Assembly (NCBI GenBank): GCA_947496185.1
Contig: CANMCD010000009.1
Location: 1 to 64,000 of the forward strand
Reading direction: 5' to 3'
Origin: an uncultured Tenacibaculum sp.
GTDB lineage: Bacteria; Bacteroidota; Bacteroidia; Flavobacteriales; Flavobacteriaceae
Length of the DNA: 64,000 nucleotides
Shown: piece by piece, positions 1 through 9,816 of the stretch
Layout of the letters: each line of letters begins with the position of its first letter
Numbering within the stretch: position 1 is the first letter of the stretch
Notes under the pieces: generated by a model
What the model saw: the letters and a program-made list of their open reading frames with translations, nothing else
The model's database searches: none
What the model was told of the DNA's origin: nothing
Translations under genes and position numbers: made by a program

Positions 1-49
1 CTTATCAAACTTACCTTTTCTATCTAAATTATATATCGAAGTAATGTAA

Positions 50-952
50 CTATACATTACTGTCTGCTAATTCGTATTCAGCTTTTGAAGCAGTTGCTTT
101 TCGATCTATTTTACGCATTAAACCAAGTAACACTTTTCCTGGACCTACCTCAATAAATTCACTTCCTCCATCCGTAATCATTGCTTGTACGCATTGAGTC
201 CATTTTACAGGAGCTGTTAATTGTGAAATCAAGTTCTCTTTTATTTCATCAGGATTTGTCACTGCCTTTGCTACCACATTCTGATATATAGGACAAATAG
301 GGTTATTAAACTGTGTATCCTCTATCGCCTTTGCTAATTCTTCTCTAGCTGGCTCCATAAGAGGAGAATGAAACGCTCCACCAACAGGAAGTAACACTGC
401 TTTTCTTGCTCCTTTTTCCTTAAGCAGTTCACATGCTTTTTCTACTGCCTCAACCTCACCTGATATAACTAACTGCCCTGGACAGTTATAATTTGCTGCA
501 ACGACAACACCAGAGATATTTTTACACACTTCTTCTACAACCTCATTCTCAAGACCTAGTACAGCTGCCATAGTAGATGTTTGGATTTCGCAGGCTTTTT
601 GCATTGCTAAAGCTCTTTTTGAAACTAACCTTAATCCATCTTCAAAAGAAAGCACCTCATTGGCCACTAATGCAGATAATTCTCCCAAAGAGTGTCCAGC
701 CACCATCTGAGGCCTAAACTCTTCTCCTAATACTTTTGCCAAAATAACGGAATGTAAAAAAATAGCGGGCTGCGTTACTTTAGTTTGCTTCAATTCTTCT
801 TTACTTCCTTGAAACATAATATCGGTTATACTAAAGCCCAAAATTTCATTTGCTTTTTCAAACATTTCTTGAGCTAAAGGGGATTTCTCGTATAAATCTA
901 ACCCCATTCCTGTAAATTGAGCTCCCTGACCTGGGAATATATACGCTTTCAT
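50..952 (-). CDS. fabD: Malonyl-CoA:ACP transacylase
   Basis: Transfers malonyl from CoA to acyl carrier protein, supplying extender units for fatty acid synthesis in the cytoplasm. The 300-residue length is normal for FabD. The N-terminal GQGAQ motif, the nucleophile elbow GHSLGE with Ser88 and the catalytic His195 in GAFHSP are all visible, followed by a GPGKVL motif near the C terminus. It is transcribed alone, divergent from the queuosine transporter gene. A minus-strand TATGTTTG box lies about 25 bases upstream of its ATG. Only 49 bases follow the stop in this window, so a downstream partner cannot be judged. Confidence 0.96.
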   Translation of the reverse strand: MKAYIFPGQGAQFTGMGLDLYEKSPLAQEMFEKANEILGFSITDIMFQGSKEELKQTKVTQPAIFLHSVILAKVLGEEFRPQMVAGHSLGELSALVANEVLSFEDGLRLVSKRALAMQKACEIQTSTMAAVLGLENEVVEEVCKNISGVVVAANYNCPGQLVISGEVEAVEKACELLKEKGARKAVLLPVGGAFHSPLMEPAREELAKAIEDTQFNNPICPIYQNVVAKAVTNPDEIKENLISQLTAPVKWTQCVQAMITDGGSEFIEVGPGKVLLGLMRKIDRKATASKAEYELADSNV

Positions 953-976
953 TTATTTTTATTGTTTATTTATTTA

Positions 977-1007
977 CAAACATACAATATTTAAATTACT
1001 ATCTTCG
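977..1007. promoter_or_regulatory. Divergent promoter boxes, fabD and yhhQ
   Basis: On the minus strand TATGTTTG (977-984) matches the Bacteroidota -7 box TAnnTTTG and serves fabD. On the plus strand TATCTTCG (1000-1007), one base off consensus, sits only four bases before the ATG of the transporter gene, so that mRNA would be essentially leaderless. Matches to the -33 TTG are weak. Confidence 0.5.
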
Positions 1008-1011
1008 TTTT

Positions 1012-1722
1012 ATGACAATTGAAAAAAAGAACCAAGCCCAACTTATTTACTTAATTTTAACTGCATTATTTATTTCATCATTGGTTACCTCTAATCTTAT
1101 TTTTCAAAAATTCTTTTATTGGTACCCTATAGACCTAGAAATTTTAGATGTTAAGCTCTTTGAAATCTCTGTCGGTTTACTTCCCTACCCAATTACATTT
1201 TTAATAACCGATATTTTATCTGAAATTTATGGAAAGAAGAAAGCGAATCAAGTAGTAATTGCTGGAATTTTTGCTTCATTTTTTTCTCTAGCCATTATAT
1301 ATGTATCCAAAAACGTACCTGCTACCTCGTGGTCACAAGTTAATGACAGTACATTTATAAATGTTTTTGGCGCAGCCCCTCTTGCAGTACTTGCCTCTAT
1401 GTTGGCTTATTTAGCTGCACAGTTTGTCGATATTAGAGTATATCATTTTTGGAAGAAACTAACAGAAGGAAAACACTTATGGTTGCGAAATAACTTTTCA
1501 ACCTTTACATCACAAATCATAGACACATTAACAGTTCTCCTTCTTTTATGCTCGTTCAGCATCATTGATTGGAGTAAGTTTTGGGGATTATTAATAAGTG
1601 GCGTTATATTCAAAATGTGCATAGCTGCCATTGATACTCCCGTGCTATACCTATGTGTATATTGGTTTAGAAAAAAATTTAATTTAAAAGTTGGTGAAGA
1701 AATCTCTATTTTTGGTGATTAA
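1012..1722 (+). CDS. yhhQ: Queuosine precursor transporter (YhhQ/VUT family)
   Basis: A 236-residue polytopic inner-membrane protein of the Vut_1/YhhQ family, which takes up queuine-type precursors for tRNA queuosine. About six hydrophobic helices are visible. The family-typical segment PYPITFLITDILSEIYGKK lies near residues 62-80, and an aromatic and Asn/Asp-rich helix containing SQIIDTLTV lies near residues 165-175. The ATG follows a -7-like box by four bases. The MscS-type gene starts nine bases after the stop and is probably co-transcribed. Substrate is inferred from the family. Confidence 0.85.
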   Translation: MTIEKKNQAQLIYLILTALFISSLVTSNLIFQKFFYWYPIDLEILDVKLFEISVGLLPYPITFLITDILSEIYGKKKANQVVIAGIFASFFSLAIIYVSKNVPATSWSQVNDSTFINVFGAAPLAVLASMLAYLAAQFVDIRVYHFWKKLTEGKHLWLRNNFSTFTSQIIDTLTVLLLLCSFSIIDWSKFWGLLISGVIFKMCIAAIDTPVLYLCVYWFRKKFNLKVGEEISIFGD

Positions 1723-1730
1723 AAAAATAT

Positions 1731-2987
1731 ATGTTAGGCAATTTTTTTTACCAATTTTATAGCGAACAATTATCTTTACCTCCTCAAGTATCCATCTATT
1801 TATCACTTGCAACCAATTTAATACTTGTAATTATCTTAGGCTTTGTATTGTTTAAATCTTTGCGTTATGTTGGGAGTAAATTTTTACACAAAATCGTTCT
1901 TAAAACGAAAACTTCTTTTGATGACTTATTGATAAAAAATAAAGTCTTTCTACATATCACTAGAATAGTAGTGCTAATTATTTTTCTTGCTTCTTTAAAG
2001 AGTACGTTAATAGAATTTCCACTATCATTAAAATATTCCGAAAGAGTTGTATCAGTAATAATTATCTTTTTTTCTGTTCGGTTTTTCAAATCTATTTTAT
2101 TCACCATCAAAGACTTTTTAAGAGAGTTCTCTTCTTTTAAAGACAAACCTATTGAAAGTTATATTCAAATTTTCATGATGGTTTTATGGATGATTGCCAT
2201 TATTGCTTCTTTTTCAATCTTGACAGGAAAGTCTCTAATTCGATTTTTAACTGCCTTAGGAGCTTTTTCAGCAATTTTATTATTGATTTTTAAAGACACG
2301 ATACTAGGGTTTGTCGCTAGTATTCAAATCTCGGTAAATGATACCGTTCGACTTAACGATTGGATTACCATGGACAAATATAAAGCTGACGGAAATATTA
2401 TTGAAATAAACCTCGCTTCTGTTATTGTTAAAAACTTTGATAATACAATTACCAGTATCCCAACATATTCACTGATCTCAGACTCGTTTAAAAACTGGAG
2501 GGCAATGAATAATTCTGGTGGAAGGAGAATCAAACGCGTCGTAATGATTAAAGTTAATTCTGTTCAGTTTATAAAAAATGAAGAAGTAGACCATTTTAAA
2601 AAAATAACCTTACTATCCACTCATATTGAGGAACTATATAATGAAATACATATCTATAACAATCAACATAATATCGATAAATCACTTTCTATAAACGGAA
2701 GAAACCTTACTAATCTTGGACTTTTTAGGGCTTATATCAATGCATATCTGAAACAACATCCTAAGATTAATCAAGACTTAACCGTAATGTGTCGTCAATT
2801 AGCTCCCACTCCTAATGGTGTACCTGTTGAAATCTATGCTTTTTGTATGGATAAAGAATGGGTGAAATATGAGCAAGTTGTTTCTGACATATTCGATCAT
2901 ATACTAGCAAGTGTTTCTTTTTTCAATTTGGAAGTTTTTGAAAACCCATCAAGTACAGACCTTTCAAAATTAAAACTATCAAATTAG
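1731..2987 (+). CDS. MscS-family mechanosensitive channel
   Basis: A 418-residue membrane protein of the small-conductance mechanosensitive channel family, which opens under membrane tension to release osmolytes. Four or five hydrophobic helices fill the first 200 residues, including the glycine/alanine-rich pore helix around TALGAFSAILLLIFKDTILG. The soluble MscS beta domain follows, with VRLNDWITM and the IPTYSLISDSFKNW segment, then an alpha/beta C-terminal domain. It is longer than E. coli MscS because of extra N-terminal helices, like the YbdG/YnaI-type subgroup. It follows yhhQ closely and ends at a bidirectional terminator. Confidence 0.88.
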   Translation: MLGNFFYQFYSEQLSLPPQVSIYLSLATNLILVIILGFVLFKSLRYVGSKFLHKIVLKTKTSFDDLLIKNKVFLHITRIVVLIIFLASLKSTLIEFPLSLKYSERVVSVIIIFFSVRFFKSILFTIKDFLREFSSFKDKPIESYIQIFMMVLWMIAIIASFSILTGKSLIRFLTALGAFSAILLLIFKDTILGFVASIQISVNDTVRLNDWITMDKYKADGNIIEINLASVIVKNFDNTITSIPTYSLISDSFKNWRAMNNSGGRRIKRVVMIKVNSVQFIKNEEVDHFKKITLLSTHIEELYNEIHIYNNQHNIDKSLSINGRNLTNLGLFRAYINAYLKQHPKINQDLTVMCRQLAPTPNGVPVEIYAFCMDKEWVKYEQVVSDIFDHILASVSFFNLEVFENPSSTDLSKLKLSN

Positions 2988-3010
2988 GAATTATACTATG
3001 CAAATTAAAA

Positions 3011-3041
3011 AGCCCTATTATCTCAAAAAGATAATAGGGCT
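3011..3041. terminator. Bidirectional terminator between the MscS gene and prc
   Basis: A perfect 13-base stem (3011-3023 with 3029-3041) closes a five-base loop. An A-run precedes it and a T-rich tract follows, so it can end both converging transcripts. Confidence 0.85.
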
Positions 3042-3066
3042 TACTATTTTTAAAATATAAATGAAA

Positions 3067-5190
3067 TTAATGCTTAACTATCGATAAATTCTTTCGCATC
3101 CTTAATTCGCTAAGCACATTCAATGCTTCATTCATATAAATATCTTTTTTAAGGTTTTTATGCCAAACCATTCTTTTACTTTTAAGAACGGTATCTTTTT
3201 CAAAAAGATTCTTCTCGTATGAAGGAGATTCAAAATCTAAATCAGACTTAAATTTAAATACCTCTGTAAACTCCTTACTCTTTGTCGTTTTTTGTGTTGT
3301 TTCTGTTTTATACTTCTTGTAATTTAATGAATATGTCTGATTGTCTTGATTCTTTTTTAACCATTTGGCATATTCATTAATCTTTTGAAATTTTTCATCA
3401 TTTAAAACACGCTGTTTACTATTGTCAATTACATCGGAAAAATTATCATATGAATTTTTCACTTTATAACTAGCTTGTTTTACCTTATCCCAAGGTAACG
3501 CTCCATCTAAATCTCTTTCTCCAAATTCCATATAACTATAGCTGGTCGGCAAGGCGATGTCAGAATACACCCCCTCAATTTGTGTTGATCCACCATTAAT
3601 CCTATAAAATTTTTGAATTGTCATTTTTAAAGCCCCTAAATCACTCGGGTAACGTTCATAAAAACGATTAACTGGTAAAACATTCTGTACAGTCCCTTTA
3701 CCATACGTTTGTTTTCCTCCTATAATAACACCTCTTTTATAATCCTGCATAGCAGCTGCAAAAATTTCTGATGCTGAAGCAGAAAATTCATTTACCATTA
3801 CCACAAGAGGACCTTGCCACTGTATTTTACTATTTTCATCATTTTTAACCAAAGGCTCTTCTCCTCTGTATTTAACCTGTACAATAGGTCCTTTGTCGAT
3901 AAAAAGTCCTCCTATTTCTATAGCTGTTTTTAACGAACCTCCACCATTGTTTCTCAAATCTACAATTAAGCCACTAACTTTTTCACTTTTTAGTCGCTCA
4001 ATTTCTTTTTCCATATCCTTGGCTGCATCTCGTCTATTGGTATCATTAAAGTCAATATAAAATCTTGGTAAATTAATAATCCCGTATTTTTTTCCTTCAC
4101 GTTCTACAACACTTGATTTGACAAAGGTTTCTTCCAATTCAACAACATCTCTAATAATCGCAATCACTTTTGTAGAGCCGTCTAACTTCTTCTTAACTGT
4201 GAGTCTTACCTCTGTACCTTTTTTACCTTTTATAAACTTTATGGCATCATCCAAACGCATTCCTACTATATCTATAGGTTCAGCATCTGCTTGTGCAACT
4301 TTCAAAATTATATCTCCTTCTTCTAATTCACCTTGTTTCCATGCGGGACCACCAGAAATCAATTCTACAATTTCAGTATACATTCCTTTTTTTGACAAAC
4401 GAGCCCCTATGCCTTCTAGCTTCCCTGACATTTCTTGATCGAAACGCGATTTGATACGTGGTGACATATAGGTTGTATGAGGGTCAAAGCCGCTTACAAC
4501 ACTGTTAAGAAAAGTAGAATACCAATCTGCATTTTCAAGCTCATCAATACGAACATAAAGATCATCCATATTCTTCAACACTTTTTCTCTTGCTTCCCTT
4601 TCTAGCACTTCAAAAGTCTTCTTTTTATATGTACTGTCCTTTTTAAATTTCTCTTCTTGCGCTGACTCATTATCTTCTATTTGTCCTAATACTGAAAGTT
4701 TTAATTGTTTTCTCCAATAATCTTTTAATTCTACAGCATCTTTCGCATACGGTTTATTTTCATAATCCAGATCAATATCTTCTTCTTTTTTATAATTGAA
4801 AGGTTGCTTTAAAAGATCTCTATAAATGTTTTTTGCATTGACAATTTTTTCTAAATATTTATTATAAACCAATTTATAAAAATCAATATTAGACTCTCTC
4901 AACTGATCATCTATCATAAACTTATATTGTGAAAATATTTTTATATCTTCTTGTGTAAAATACCGTTTGCTATGATCTAAGTCATCTAAAAATGTATCAT
5001 ATACATGTTTTGAAAAATCGTCGTCTAAATTCTTTTGTACGTAGTGATATCTACTTAAAATATTTTTTAATACATATACAATTATCCTATCTTTTTCAGG
5101 ATCATTTTTTTCAATAATAGTAGTCGCACTAATATTGATAGCAGATATTAAAATAACTGCTACTAAGTGAATCATAAATTTCGCCTTCAT
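3067..5190 (-). CDS. prc: Carboxy-terminal processing (tail-specific) protease
   Basis: A 707-residue periplasmic S41 serine protease of the Tsp/Prc type, which degrades proteins from unstructured C termini. A signal sequence occupies residues 1-22. A helical N-terminal domain precedes a PDZ domain at roughly 245-335 (GIGARLSKKG ... GDIILKVAQ). The S41 core follows with DLRNNGGGS, the nucleophile motif NEFSASASE and the general-base lysine in GGKQTYGKGT. The tail beyond residue 560 matches the C-terminal domain of large Prc proteins. It is a single gene, divergent from surE. Confidence 0.95.
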   Translation of the reverse strand: MKAKFMIHLVAVILISAINISATTIIEKNDPEKDRIIVYVLKNILSRYHYVQKNLDDDFSKHVYDTFLDDLDHSKRYFTQEDIKIFSQYKFMIDDQLRESNIDFYKLVYNKYLEKIVNAKNIYRDLLKQPFNYKKEEDIDLDYENKPYAKDAVELKDYWRKQLKLSVLGQIEDNESAQEEKFKKDSTYKKKTFEVLEREAREKVLKNMDDLYVRIDELENADWYSTFLNSVVSGFDPHTTYMSPRIKSRFDQEMSGKLEGIGARLSKKGMYTEIVELISGGPAWKQGELEEGDIILKVAQADAEPIDIVGMRLDDAIKFIKGKKGTEVRLTVKKKLDGSTKVIAIIRDVVELEETFVKSSVVEREGKKYGIINLPRFYIDFNDTNRRDAAKDMEKEIERLKSEKVSGLIVDLRNNGGGSLKTAIEIGGLFIDKGPIVQVKYRGEEPLVKNDENSKIQWQGPLVVMVNEFSASASEIFAAAMQDYKRGVIIGGKQTYGKGTVQNVLPVNRFYERYPSDLGALKMTIQKFYRINGGSTQIEGVYSDIALPTSYSYMEFGERDLDGALPWDKVKQASYKVKNSYDNFSDVIDNSKQRVLNDEKFQKINEYAKWLKKNQDNQTYSLNYKKYKTETTQKTTKSKEFTEVFKFKSDLDFESPSYEKNLFEKDTVLKSKRMVWHKNLKKDIYMNEALNVLSELRMRKNLSIVKH

Positions 5191-5556
5191 ATACCTTCTA
5201 ATCTTTTAATATACTTTATTTCCCTCTTTTGCTAAACTACTAAAATAATGCCACTTTTACTAAAATGTAAGGAAGTCTTTTTCTGTTTTTTACGAAATAC
5301 ACAATATTAAATAAGTTTTATTAACACTTTCACATCGTTAGTTTTATTAATAAAAGAGTTGTTAGTTTAAATTGTTTTACTTTTTATTTTTATCAATGAA
5401 TAGGAAAGAAAAGTTTAGGGATAAAAAACACATATTCCTTTTCTTTCTCATCTATCCAAAGCAATTTTACAGAATATTTTCTAATTAATATCTTTATAGT
5501 TTGTTAAAAATGATGTTACATTTTTGTCTTACATTTGCTGTTAAACAAAGTTAAAC
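5191..5556. promoter_or_regulatory. Divergent prc/surE intergenic region with surE promoter
   Basis: No coding potential is seen in these 366 bases. A good plus-strand promoter lies at the surE end: TTG (5511-5513), a 16-base spacer, then TACATTTG (5530-5537), about 20 bases before the surE ATG. The prc-proximal side has only a degenerate -7 box. Confidence 0.6.
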
Positions 5557-6327
5557 ATGCAAGAAAAACCACTTATTTTAGTAACTAATGATGATGGAAT
5601 TACCGCTCCGGGTATCCGTATGCTTATCGAAATTATGAATAAAATTGGTGATGTGGTAGTTGTTGCTCCTGACAATCCGCAAAGCGGTATGGGACACGCC
5701 ATTACCGTTGACAATGTATTACACTGCAACCCCATTACTATCGATGATGGACCGCAAATCGAATATAGTTGTTCTGGAACTCCTGCGGATTGTGTTAAAA
5801 TGGCAAAAAACCAGATTCTAAATAGAACGCCTGACTTGTGTGTTTCAGGTATAAATCATGGCTCAAACTCATCCATCAATGTTATCTATTCGGGTACAAT
5901 GAGTGCTGCTGTGGAAGCTGGAATCGAAGGAATTCCTGCTATTGGCTTTTCTTTATTAGATTTTGATTGGCATGCTGATTTTAGAGCCGCTAAAAAATTT
6001 ATTGAAAAAATAACACTCAATGTTTTATTAAATGGCTTGCCTGAAGGAATTGTTCTCAATGTAAATATTCCGAAATTAAAAGAAAAAGACATCAAAGGAG
6101 TAAGAATCTGTAGACAAGCCAACGGTTACTGGAAAGAACATTTTGACAAAAGAAAAAGTCCTTATGGAAAAGAATACTATTGGTTAACAGGAGAGTTCAT
6201 CAATAGAGATAAAGGGCAGGATACTGATGTTTGGGCTTTAGAGAATGGGTATATTTCTGTAGTTCCTGTACAATTTGATATGACTGCACATCACGCAATT
6301 CAAAAACTAAACTCATGGGAAATCTAA
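5557..6327 (+). CDS. surE: 5'/3'-nucleotidase SurE
   Basis: A metal-dependent nucleoside monophosphate phosphatase of stationary-phase survival and nucleotide salvage. The 256-residue length is typical. The metal site is seen in TNDDG (Asp12-Asp13), PDNPQSGMG with its serine, and NHGSN, followed by YSGTMSAA. It heads a tightly packed run. The next gene overlaps its end by 13 bases and lpxB follows. surE-lpxB proximity is common in Flavobacteriia, though the functional link is unclear. Confidence 0.97.
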   Translation: MQEKPLILVTNDDGITAPGIRMLIEIMNKIGDVVVVAPDNPQSGMGHAITVDNVLHCNPITIDDGPQIEYSCSGTPADCVKMAKNQILNRTPDLCVSGINHGSNSSINVIYSGTMSAAVEAGIEGIPAIGFSLLDFDWHADFRAAKKFIEKITLNVLLNGLPEGIVLNVNIPKLKEKDIKGVRICRQANGYWKEHFDKRKSPYGKEYYWLTGEFINRDKGQDTDVWALENGYISVVPVQFDMTAHHAIQKLNSWEI

Positions 6328-6608
6328 AAATACAAAAAGAAGTAGCCATTGGCTTTCTAACTTCTTTATTGGCTACAGCTTGCGGATTTTATTTGTATTT
6401 GCAATATGCATCTAAAGATTCGGCTGCTACCACTTTACAACAAATTAAAGAAGGAGGTGCACTGGGTGCTGCCATTGCCCTAGCTGCTATTCCTAACCTG
6501 TTTGTGTTTTTTGTTTTTTTGAAAAAAAAACAAGATTATAGAGCTAAAGGAGTATTAATAGGAACCATCTGTATTGCCTTTCTCACCTTTATACTACGAT
6601 TTATTTAA
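6315..6608 (+). CDS. Small three-helix membrane protein
   Basis: A 97-residue protein of unknown function with three hydrophobic segments (about 12-30, 50-68 and 78-96) separated by short charged loops. It overlaps the surE stop by 13 bases and precedes lpxB by 14, so it is almost certainly translated from the same transcript. A homologue at this position is a regular feature of flavobacterial surE-lpxB runs, but I know of no assigned role. No enzymatic motif is visible. Confidence 0.75.
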   Translation: MGNLKIQKEVAIGFLTSLLATACGFYLYLQYASKDSAATTLQQIKEGGALGAAIALAAIPNLFVFFVFLKKKQDYRAKGVLIGTICIAFLTFILRFI

Positions 6609-6622
6609 CCTAAGTTTATTCT

Positions 6623-7744
6623 GTGAAATATTACATACTTGCTGGGGAGGCTTCTGGAGATTTACACGGAGCTAATTTAATGAAAGCCTTATTAAAAGAG
6701 GATCCTAAAGCTGATATTCGATTCTGGGGAGGTGACCTTATGAAACAGGTTGGTGGTACTTTGGTAACGCATTATAAAGAAAGGGCTTTTATGGGATTTG
6801 TAGAGGTGCTTTTTAATTTGAGAAAAATTATAAGTTTCATCAGTTTCTGTAAAAAAGACATTGCTACTTTCAACCCTGATGTAATCGTTTTTATTGATAA
6901 TTCTGGATTTAATTTAAGGATTGCTAAATGGGCCAAACAACAAAATTTCAGAACCAACTATTATATATCTCCTCAAGTTTGGGCAAGTAGGGCAGGAAGA
7001 GTTAAAGGGATTAAACAAACCATTGATGAAATGTTTGTGATATTACCTTTTGAAAAAAACTTCTATCAAAAGTATGATTATACGGTTCATTTTGTCGGGC
7101 ATCCGTTAATTGACGGTATTGAGGATAGAAAACAAGTGGATGAAGAAACATTTAGAAAAGAATTTAATTTAGGGGCTAAACAAATAATCACCTTACTACC
7201 AGGAAGTAGAAAACAAGAAATAACTAAAATGTTGGCTGTAATGATAGATGTAAGCCGTCATTTTGAAGAGTATCAATTTGTAATTGCTGGTGCTCCTAGC
7301 CAGTCTTATGATTTTTATGAACCCTTTATAAAGGAAAAAAACATCTCTTTTATTACGAATCGCACCTATGACTTGTTGAGTATTTCTCATGCTGCATTAG
7401 TTGCTTCTGGAACAGCTACACTAGAAACCGCCCTTTTTAAAGTACCTCAAGTAGTATGTTATAAAGGGAGTAATATTTCTTATCAAATTGCTAAAAAAAT
7501 CATTACCCTACGATTTATTTCATTGGTTAATTTAATCATGGATAGAGAAGTAGTCACAGAATTAATACAGCATAACTTTACTGAAAAAAACCTTCGTAAA
7601 GAATTATTACGTATTTTAGATGAGAAACATCGAGAACAAATGTACCTTGATTATTTTGAGTTAGAAAAAGCTTTAGGTGGTAGTGGTGCTTCAAAAAAAA
7701 CCGCCAAATTAATTGTAAAAGGTCTAAAAACACCTGCAAAATAA
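6623..7744 (+). CDS. lpxB: Lipid-A-disaccharide synthase
   Basis: A GT19 glycosyltransferase joining UDP-2,3-diacylglucosamine and lipid X to form the lipid A disaccharide at the inner membrane. The 373 residues begin at GTG; the N-terminal motif GEASGD follows at once and fixes this start. Other family motifs are FIDNSGFN, YYISPQVWA, HFVGHPLID, LLPGSRKQEI and the sugar-nucleotide region ASGTATLETAL. The following gene shares one base with its stop, so the two are translationally coupled. Confidence 0.96.
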   Translation: MKYYILAGEASGDLHGANLMKALLKEDPKADIRFWGGDLMKQVGGTLVTHYKERAFMGFVEVLFNLRKIISFISFCKKDIATFNPDVIVFIDNSGFNLRIAKWAKQQNFRTNYYISPQVWASRAGRVKGIKQTIDEMFVILPFEKNFYQKYDYTVHFVGHPLIDGIEDRKQVDEETFRKEFNLGAKQIITLLPGSRKQEITKMLAVMIDVSRHFEEYQFVIAGAPSQSYDFYEPFIKEKNISFITNRTYDLLSISHAALVASGTATLETALFKVPQVVCYKGSNISYQIAKKIITLRFISLVNLIMDREVVTELIQHNFTEKNLRKELLRILDEKHREQMYLDYFELEKALGGSGASKKTAKLIVKGLKTPAK

Positions 7745-8259
7745 TGAAACAGTTTTTACTACTTTTTTTAAGTATTTTATGTTTGTATGCCTGCGGTTCT
7801 TCTAAAAATGTTGGCACAACAAACACACCTCCAATAACAAAAAAAGGCACAAAAAAAACAATTACTAAAAAACCTACACTAGCAGACAAAGTTATTTGGA
7901 CTGCTGTTACATACAAAGGGGCACCTTATAGATTGGGTGGAACCACCAAAACTGGAATGGATTGTTCTGGTTTGATTTATACATCGTTTAAAAAAAGAGA
8001 TATTATTTTACCACGTACTTCGGGTGAAATGTATCAAAAAGGTCGTTTGGTTAAATTACATCTTGTAAAGCGTGGAGACCTTCTTTTTTTTAAAACTTCT
8101 AGGAAAAGAGCAAAAGTTAATCATGTTGGGTTGGTAACCTCGGTTAAAAATGGCGACATTCGTTTTATCCATGCTACGAGTTCAAAAGGTGTTTTGGTAA
8201 GTTCTCTACGTGAAAAATATTGGAAAACTGCTTTTGTTAAAGCAAAAAGGGTTTTATAA
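7744..8259 (+). CDS. NlpC/P60 peptidoglycan hydrolase lipoprotein
   Basis: A 171-residue envelope endopeptidase of family C40, expected to cut peptide cross-links in the wall. A signal peptide ends at a lipobox with Cys17 (LYAC), giving an outer-membrane or periplasm-facing lipoprotein. A Lys/Thr-rich linker precedes the catalytic domain, in which Cys74 (MDCSGL), His127 (VNHVGL) and the polar His143 (IHATSS) form the usual triad. The ATG overlaps the lpxB stop (ATAATG). It closes the surE-lpxB run, consistent with envelope maintenance. Confidence 0.92.
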   Translation: MKQFLLLFLSILCLYACGSSKNVGTTNTPPITKKGTKKTITKKPTLADKVIWTAVTYKGAPYRLGGTTKTGMDCSGLIYTSFKKRDIILPRTSGEMYQKGRLVKLHLVKRGDLLFFKTSRKRAKVNHVGLVTSVKNGDIRFIHATSSKGVLVSSLREKYWKTAFVKAKRVL

Positions 8260-8467
8260 GAGTTATGAATCTTTTTTATAAATACAATTTCAAACAAAGT
8301 TCAAACACATAATTAACACTTCAAAAAATAACACTCTAACAAGCAAAACATTAAAACTAAACATCTATTAAAAAACTATTTTTTTTCGTATATTCATCAA
8401 ACCTTCTACTGCACCTATCATTTTTGTTTACATATAAATTTGTCTTATTGTTATTAAAATTCCCCTA

Positions 8468-9124
8468 TTGTCTAAAATATATTGCCATAGTAACCAGCTT
8501 AGTGCAATAAGTGTTACTCAAAATACTGCTCTAAGATTATTTTCTTGTTACAACAATTATAATATTGCCGCACTAAATCTAGATAGTAATACTGAATTAA
8601 CTGAATTGAATTGTGGAGGAAACAAACTAACAAGTTTGAATTTAAGTGCAAATAGCAAACTAATAAAACTATATTGTGCAGTAAACCAACTTACTTATTT
8701 GAATATTGCTAATGGAAATAATACCAACTTTCAAGAAATTGAGGCTTCTGTAAACAATGCTTTAAACTGTATTCAAGTCGACGATGTTGGTTATAGTAAT
8801 AATCAATGGACAGGCACTAAGTTTGTTTTTGATGTCACTTCGAATTTTAGTGTAAGTTGTGGTACCGCTAGCATTGATGATTATCTACTTTCTTCTACCA
8901 TCAAAACCTACCCTATACCTGTTATCAATCAACTACATATTTCAATAGACAAAAATGACCATATGGATATTAAGTTAATGGATCTTTCAGGTAAGATTAT
9001 TGTAAACGAACAATACTCCAACCATATTGATTTTTCTAGCTTTTCAAAAGGAGTTTATTTTTTACAGTTGAAAACTAAAAAAGGGACTGCTATCAAAAAA
9101 ATAATAAAAGGTTATACCAATTAA
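8468..9124 (+). pseudogene. 5'-truncated leucine-rich-repeat protein with T9SS sorting domain
   Basis: The 218-residue frame carries four or five short repeats of the flavobacterial type (CHSNQLSAISVTQNTAL, CGGNKLTSLNLSANSKL). A C-terminal Por-type sorting domain follows at about 150-218 (NGVYF-like SKGVYFLQLKTKKGTAIKKII). Proteins of this design are exported by the type IX system and need an N-terminal Sec signal. None is present: the only start is a TTG inside a repeat, and an in-frame stop lies 33 bases upstream at 8435-8437. The 208 bases before it hold no signal-peptide frame. I therefore read it as the 3' remnant of a larger adhesin-like gene. An alternative is an expressed cytoplasmic fragment. 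Confidence 0.7.
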
Positions 9125-9189
9125 ACTTTATACATCTACTTATGAGTTGAATCGAAGTTTTTATTTCTTATTTCTTCTTCATTTTTTTC

Positions 9190-9648
9190 CTAAAAATAAG
9201 TTTTAATTTGCCTTTGATGTCGTAGCACATGAACAATCGCATGTTCTAAAAGGCTTTCTATATCATATTGTACACCCCACTTAGTCTTAATAATTAGGTA
9301 TTGTACTTTCTCATAATCCCACGCCAATATTTTTTCCAATGAAGCATGGGTTTCTTGATATACGTTATCTAAACATATCTTCAATTCATTATGTGAGCCT
9401 ATGTTGACTTCTAGTACTGGTTTGGAAGTATCATTTTTTAAACGCTTGTTAAAATAGTAGGTATATATGTTACCTGCTACTATTATGTGTTCACAAACTT
9501 TATATATACTACAAAATTCAGCTTCCATTTCAGGATGCAGATTACTGCATTTATCTTCTGGATACTCTTTTAAAAATATGTAAAAATCATTTAAGACTTC
9601 GCTGTATAATCGTAATGTAGCTTCTAGTGAGCTTGTTTTTTGTTTCAT
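9190..9648 (-). CDS. DinB-like four-helix protein
   Basis: A 152-residue protein resembling the DinB/YfiT superfamily, whose members bind a metal through three histidines in a four-helix bundle. The C-terminal helix has the pattern LLEHAIVHVLRHQRQI, and another conserved His occurs in VCEHIIVAGN near residue 53. Those three histidines fit the metal site. Members act as thiol-dependent transferases or have unknown roles, so no reaction is assigned. It stands alone between the truncated sorting-domain gene and phzF. Confidence 0.75.
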   Translation of the reverse strand: MKQKTSSLEATLRLYSEVLNDFYIFLKEYPEDKCSNLHPEMEAEFCSIYKVCEHIIVAGNIYTYYFNKRLKNDTSKPVLEVNIGSHNELKICLDNVYQETHASLEKILAWDYEKVQYLIIKTKWGVQYDIESLLEHAIVHVLRHQRQIKTYF

Positions 9649-9816
9649 ACTCCTTTTTTACAAAGAAAAGAAATTCCCTTCAAAAACACCCCGACTCAAA
9701 AAGGTTATTTTTTCTAACAACTATATCATTACTCTTTCTTTTTTAGACTAAATTCTCTAGTTTCGTTTACTACATTTTTATGTTTAACACTATATCTAAT
9801 CAATTAAAAAAATACT

